DNA of 64,000 nt from JBLNDJ01 sp050261515 (GTDB lineage: Bacteria; Acidobacteriota; Terriglobia; Bryobacterales; Bryobacteraceae): the NCBI GenBank assembly GCA_050261515.1, contig JBLNDJ010000016.1:8922-72921 (forward strand), written 5' to 3'. Below, piece by piece: positions 61,012 through 64,000 of the stretch; within the stretch, counting starts at the first letter, position 1, and every line of letters begins with the position of its first letter. The notes beneath the pieces were generated by a model. It was not told the origin of the DNA and made no database searches. It worked only from the letters and a program-made list of their open reading frames with translations. Made by a program: the position numbers and the translations under genes.

Positions 61012-63068
61012 AACCACGTGCGCTTGTGATGCTGGCCGCGCTGGGGGCGCAGGCGGTGTTCCCGCAGCAATCGACGCCGACGTTCTCGACCTCGGGGAGC
61101 GAGGTGGTGGTTAACGTCACCGTGCTCGACCGCGACGGAAAGGCGATCAACAACCTGGCGAAGGACGACTTCCAGGTTTTCGAGGACGGCAGGCTCCAGA
61201 ACATACGCAGCTTCCGGCTCCAGAAGCTGGAAAGTGAGGCGGCGGAGCCGGCGCCGGCGAAGCTGATCCCGCGCGAGCAGGCGCCCGCGCCCGAGGCTGA
61301 GCCGGCCGCGGCCCGCGAGTCGAAGTTCCAGGACCGCCGCCTGATCGTCATGCTGTTCGACTTCTCCTCGATGCAGCAGCCCGAGCAGATACGCGCGGTC
61401 GATTCCGCGATCAGGTTTCTGCACACCCAGATGACGCCCGCCGATATGGTCTCGATCATGGCCTTCGGCAGCGAGTTGAAGACCGTTCAGGACTTCACGG
61501 ACAACCGCGACGCTCTGATCTCGGCCATTCGGGGCTTCCACATCGGGGAGTCGAGCGAGCTCGCCTCGCAGGCCGATACGGGCGCCGACGCCGAGGACCT
61601 GAGCGGAGCCTACGTCGCAGACGAGACCGAGTTCAACATCTTCAATACGGACCGCAAGCTGGCCGCGCTTGAAGACGCCGCCCGGCGGCTGGCCTCCTAT
61701 CCGGAGAAGAAGGCACTGGTGTATTTCTCGGCAGGCGTCGAGAAGACGGGCATCGACAACCAGTCGCAGATCCGCGCGACAGTGAATACGGCGGTGCGGG
61801 CCAACGTGGCGTTCTATCCGATCGACGCGCGCGGCCTGACCGCTTCGGCGCCGGGCGGTGACGCGACGCAGGCGGGCGCGGTGGGCTCGGGGCTTTATAG
61901 CGGCGCCGGTCAGCGGTCCCTGCGCGACAGTTTTCATAGCCAGCAGGAGACGCTCTACTCGCTCGCCGCGGGCACGGGCGGCAAGGCGCTGCTCGATTCG
62001 AACGATCTTACGCTCGGAATCCGGCAGGTCCAGAAAGACATAAACAGCTACTACACGCTCACCTACGCGAGCACGAACGCGGCCGAGGACGGGCGCTACC
62101 GCCGGATCCAGATCAAGCTCGCGCCGCGCCTGGCCGCCCAGAAGCTGAAGCTCGATTACCGGCAGGGGTATTTTGCGCCGTCCACGTTCGCGCGTATGAA
62201 GGGCAGCGACAAGGAAGCGCAGCTCCAGCAGGCGCTCGCGAGCGAGAACCCGCTGACGGACCTGCCCATCGCCGTCGAGATCGACTATTTCCGGCTCCGG
62301 AAGACGAAGTATTTCGTGCCGGTTTCGGTGCGGATTCCGGGCTCGGCGCTCTCGTTCCGCAGCAAGGGGAAAAAGTCGGCGACCGAGCTGGACTTTATCG
62401 CGCAGGCGCGCGACCAGCAGGGCCGCACCGCCGCGCTCGTTCGCGACACGATCCCGCTGAAGCTGGATGAAGCGACCGCGGGCCAGGTGACGCGCAAGAA
62501 CATCCAGTACGACACGGGGCTGACGCTGCCGCCGGGCAAGTACACGCTGCGCTTCGTCGCGAGGGAGAACGCGGACGGCCGAATCGGCACGTTCGAGGCG
62601 CCGTTCACGGTGCCGGATCTCGCCACGGGAGGCGCGCTGCGGCTGAGTTCGGTGGTGCTGAGCAATCAGCGCCAGCCCGTGAGCGAGCAGATCGCCGGAG
62701 TGAAAGGCGACAAGCGCCTGATAGAGGAGAATCCGCTCATCGATGCAAACGGGCAGAAGCTCGTCCCGAACGTGACGCGGGTTTTTCGGGCCGGCCAGGA
62801 CCTGTTCGCATATCTGGAAGTCTACGACCCGGCCGTGCCGGCGAACGTCGCGGCGACGCTGGCGATCTATCAGGGTGACAAAAAAGTGCTGGAAACCCAG
62901 CCGCTGCGGGTGAACCGGCTGCACGAGAAGCGGGAAAGCGCCCTGCCGCTTCTCATCCGCACTCAACTGAAGGACCTGAAACCCGGCGACTACACCTGCC
63001 AGGTGAACGTGATCGACGAGCTAGGCCGTAAGTTCGCCTTCCCGAGAAGCGCAATGGCGGTGATGTAG
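61008..63068 (+). CDS. Acidobacterial VWFA-domain protein
   Basis: 686 residues from a TTG at 61008 overlapping the previous stop (TTGA). A signal peptide (about 1-20) precedes EVVVNVTVLDRDGKAINNLAKDDFQVFEDG, the hallmark start of the TIGR03436 acidobacterial VWFA family. The vWA core follows with LIVMLFDFSSMQQPEQIRAVDSAIRFL, in which DxSxM replaces DxSxS, then MVSIMAFGSELKTVQDFTDNR and ALVYFSAGVEKTG. The C-terminal half (about 380-686) is a beta-sandwich region. It is coupled to the plug-less receptor gene, so they may form a surface complex. Confidence 0.93.
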   Translation: MKPRALVMLAALGAQAVFPQQSTPTFSTSGSEVVVNVTVLDRDGKAINNLAKDDFQVFEDGRLQNIRSFRLQKLESEAAEPAPAKLIPREQAPAPEAEPAAARESKFQDRRLIVMLFDFSSMQQPEQIRAVDSAIRFLHTQMTPADMVSIMAFGSELKTVQDFTDNRDALISAIRGFHIGESSELASQADTGADAEDLSGAYVADETEFNIFNTDRKLAALEDAARRLASYPEKKALVYFSAGVEKTGIDNQSQIRATVNTAVRANVAFYPIDARGLTASAPGGDATQAGAVGSGLYSGAGQRSLRDSFHSQQETLYSLAAGTGGKALLDSNDLTLGIRQVQKDINSYYTLTYASTNAAEDGRYRRIQIKLAPRLAAQKLKLDYRQGYFAPSTFARMKGSDKEAQLQQALASENPLTDLPIAVEIDYFRLRKTKYFVPVSVRIPGSALSFRSKGKKSATELDFIAQARDQQGRTAALVRDTIPLKLDEATAGQVTRKNIQYDTGLTLPPGKYTLRFVARENADGRIGTFEAPFTVPDLATGGALRLSSVVLSNQRQPVSEQIAGVKGDKRLIEENPLIDANGQKLVPNVTRVFRAGQDLFAYLEVYDPAVPANVAATLAIYQGDKKVLETQPLRVNRLHEKRESALPLLIRTQLKDLKPGDYTCQVNVIDELGRKFAFPRSAMAVM

Positions 63069-63070
63069 CT

Positions 63071-63100
63071 ATCCGCGTTCATCTGCGTTCATCCGCGGCT
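63071..63100. repeat. Single-arm copy of the ATCCGCGTTC repeat
   Basis: Three tandem 10-base units (ATCCGCGTTC, ATCTGCGTTC, ATCCGCGGCT) lie in the 55-base gap between the VWFA and sugar kinase genes. They match one arm of the inverted repeat at 46381-46457, showing a dispersed intergenic repeat family. Confidence 0.75.
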
Positions 63101-63123
63101 GAATCTGAACTACTATCACGGAT

Positions 63124-64000
63124 ATGCCCGAATTCGACGTCGCCGGCCTCGGTCTGAACGCCACCGACACTCTCCTGATCCTGCCGCGATTTCCCGCCTA
63201 CGCCGGCAAGCTTGCCTACGAGCGGGAGATCCTCAGCCCCGGCGGGCAGGTCGCGACCGCGATGGTCGCCTGCGCGAAACTCGGCATGCGCGTGAAGTAC
63301 ATCGGCACGGTCGGCGACGACGAGCGCGGGCGCGTCCAGATGGAGAGCTTGCGCGGCTCGGGCATCAATCTGGACGACGTGCAGGTACGGCGGGGCGCGC
63401 CGAACCAGTCGGCCTATATCCTCATCGACCGCTCGACCGGCGAGCGCACGGTGCTGTGGCGGCGTCCCGAGGAATTGCGGCTGGACGCCTCCGAGATCGC
63501 TCCCGAACAAATCCTGTGCGCCCGCCTGCTGCACATCGATGGGCACGACACGCCGGCCGTCGCGCGCGCGGCCGAGATCGCGCGGCGCGCCTCGATTCCG
63601 GTCACGGTCGATATCGACACGGTCTACCATGGCTTTGAGCGCGTGCTCCCGTATGTCGATTACCTGCTGGCAAGCTCGGAGTTTCCCGTCGCCTGGACCA
63701 ACGAGCGCGACCCGTTCAAGGCGCTCGAGCGCCTGCAATCCGAATACGGCATGTACATGGCGGGCATGACGCTCGGGGCGCACGGCGCGCTGGTCCGAGT
63801 GGAGGGCCGCTTTGTCTATTCGCCCGGTTTTGTGGTCGATTGCGCGGATACCACGGGCGCCGGAGACGTGTTTCACGGGGCGTTCTGCTATGCTGTTGTC
63901 GAGAAAATGGCGATCGGAGACGCGCTTGAGTTTTCGAACGCGATGGCCGCTTTAAACTGCACAGCGCTTGGCGCGCGCGGAGGCATCGCCCGCCGCGAGG
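63124..64000 (+). CDS. PfkB family sugar kinase, partial at right edge
   Basis: 292 codons are visible from the ATG at 63124, with no stop before the edge; the family is usually 300-330 residues, so only the last part is missing. The ribokinase start is VAGLGLNATDTLLILPRFP, followed by SPGGQVATAMVACAKLGMRVKYIGTVGDDERG (PfkB signature 1). The nucleotide and phosphate site is DCADTTGAGDVFHGAFCYA with the catalytic Asp. It phosphorylates a sugar or nucleoside; residues deciding the substrate do not give a clear answer. Confidence 0.92.
   Translation, partial: MPEFDVAGLGLNATDTLLILPRFPAYAGKLAYEREILSPGGQVATAMVACAKLGMRVKYIGTVGDDERGRVQMESLRGSGINLDDVQVRRGAPNQSAYILIDRSTGERTVLWRRPEELRLDASEIAPEQILCARLLHIDGHDTPAVARAAEIARRASIPVTVDIDTVYHGFERVLPYVDYLLASSEFPVAWTNERDPFKALERLQSEYGMYMAGMTLGAHGALVRVEGRFVYSPGFVVDCADTTGAGDVFHGAFCYAVVEKMAIGDALEFSNAMAALNCTALGARGGIARRE

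Noticed and set aside
57838..61017. 1059-residue open frame on the minus strand
   Set aside because: It is the antisense shadow of the plug-less receptor; Arg/Val/Glu-rich composition with no domain, caused by high third-position GC.

Overview
This 64 kb window has high GC content and is densely coded. It most likely comes from an acidobacterium of the Bryobacterales/Solibacter type. The supporting markers are a protein ending in the Solibacter C-terminal module (TIGR03437), an acidobacterial-type VWFA protein (TIGR03436), a long FtsX/MacB-like acidobacterial orphan permease, two Oar-like TonB-dependent receptors with an N-terminal carboxypeptidase-regulatory domain, an ASPIC/UnbV FG-GAP protein and several Tat-exported sugar enzymes. 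LpxC confirms a Gram-negative envelope. I see no rRNA, tRNA, CRISPR array, integrase or transposase.

Layout. 1-12 kb: partial endonuclease IV, a secreted mutarotase-like protein, an aldo/keto reductase, a large secreted beta-propeller protein with a small beta-barrel partner, an orphan permease, and a heparinase II/III-like lyase divergent from an IclR regulator. 12-18.5 kb: a one-TM protein, an aminoadipate-semialdehyde dehydrogenase, two CAAX-protease-like membrane proteins (one with a degenerate active site), a succinate-semialdehyde-type dehydrogenase and an M16 peptidase. 18.5-31.4 kb: a TonB-dependent receptor with a GntR/HutC regulator, a TPM/nucleotidyltransferase/LemA operon, an oxidative pentose-type pair (ketoglutarate-semialdehyde dehydrogenase plus FAH-family dehydratase), a 699-aa unknown protein and two tandem Tat-exported TIM-barrel isomerases. 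31.5-39.7 kb: a lone microcompartment shell protein with an acylating aldehyde dehydrogenase carrying a Cys-rich linker and a EutQ-like tail, then RecJ, secreted sugar enzymes, a cyclase, and a self-contained module of two paralogous membrane proteins plus a winged-helix regulator behind a promoter with two palindromes. 39.7-46.4 kb: PolA, LpxC, a CDP-alcohol phosphatidyltransferase, a small membrane protein and an MsbA-like ABC exporter.

46.6-52.7 kb holds the most unusual system: a tight four-gene operon of FkbH-type glyceryl transferase/phosphatase fused to an acyl carrier domain, a GT4 glycosyltransferase, a second GT4 fused to a type II thioesterase, and an Sfp-type phosphopantetheinyl transferase. 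No polyketide synthase or NRPS module is present. It is bounded upstream by a 28-bp-arm inverted repeat and downstream by a terminator-like hairpin. I propose that it loads glycerate onto a carrier protein and transfers it to a glycoside; this is inference.

52.8-64 kb: ASPIC/UnbV protein, MurI, Ssb, an extracellular vWA-like protein, a methyltransferase with a signal peptide, a TonB-dependent-receptor-like protein whose plug is replaced by a Gly-rich stretch, an acidobacterial VWFA protein, and a PfkB kinase that runs off the edge. Sugar and sugar-acid catabolism, polysaccharide uptake and surface glycoconjugates recur throughout.
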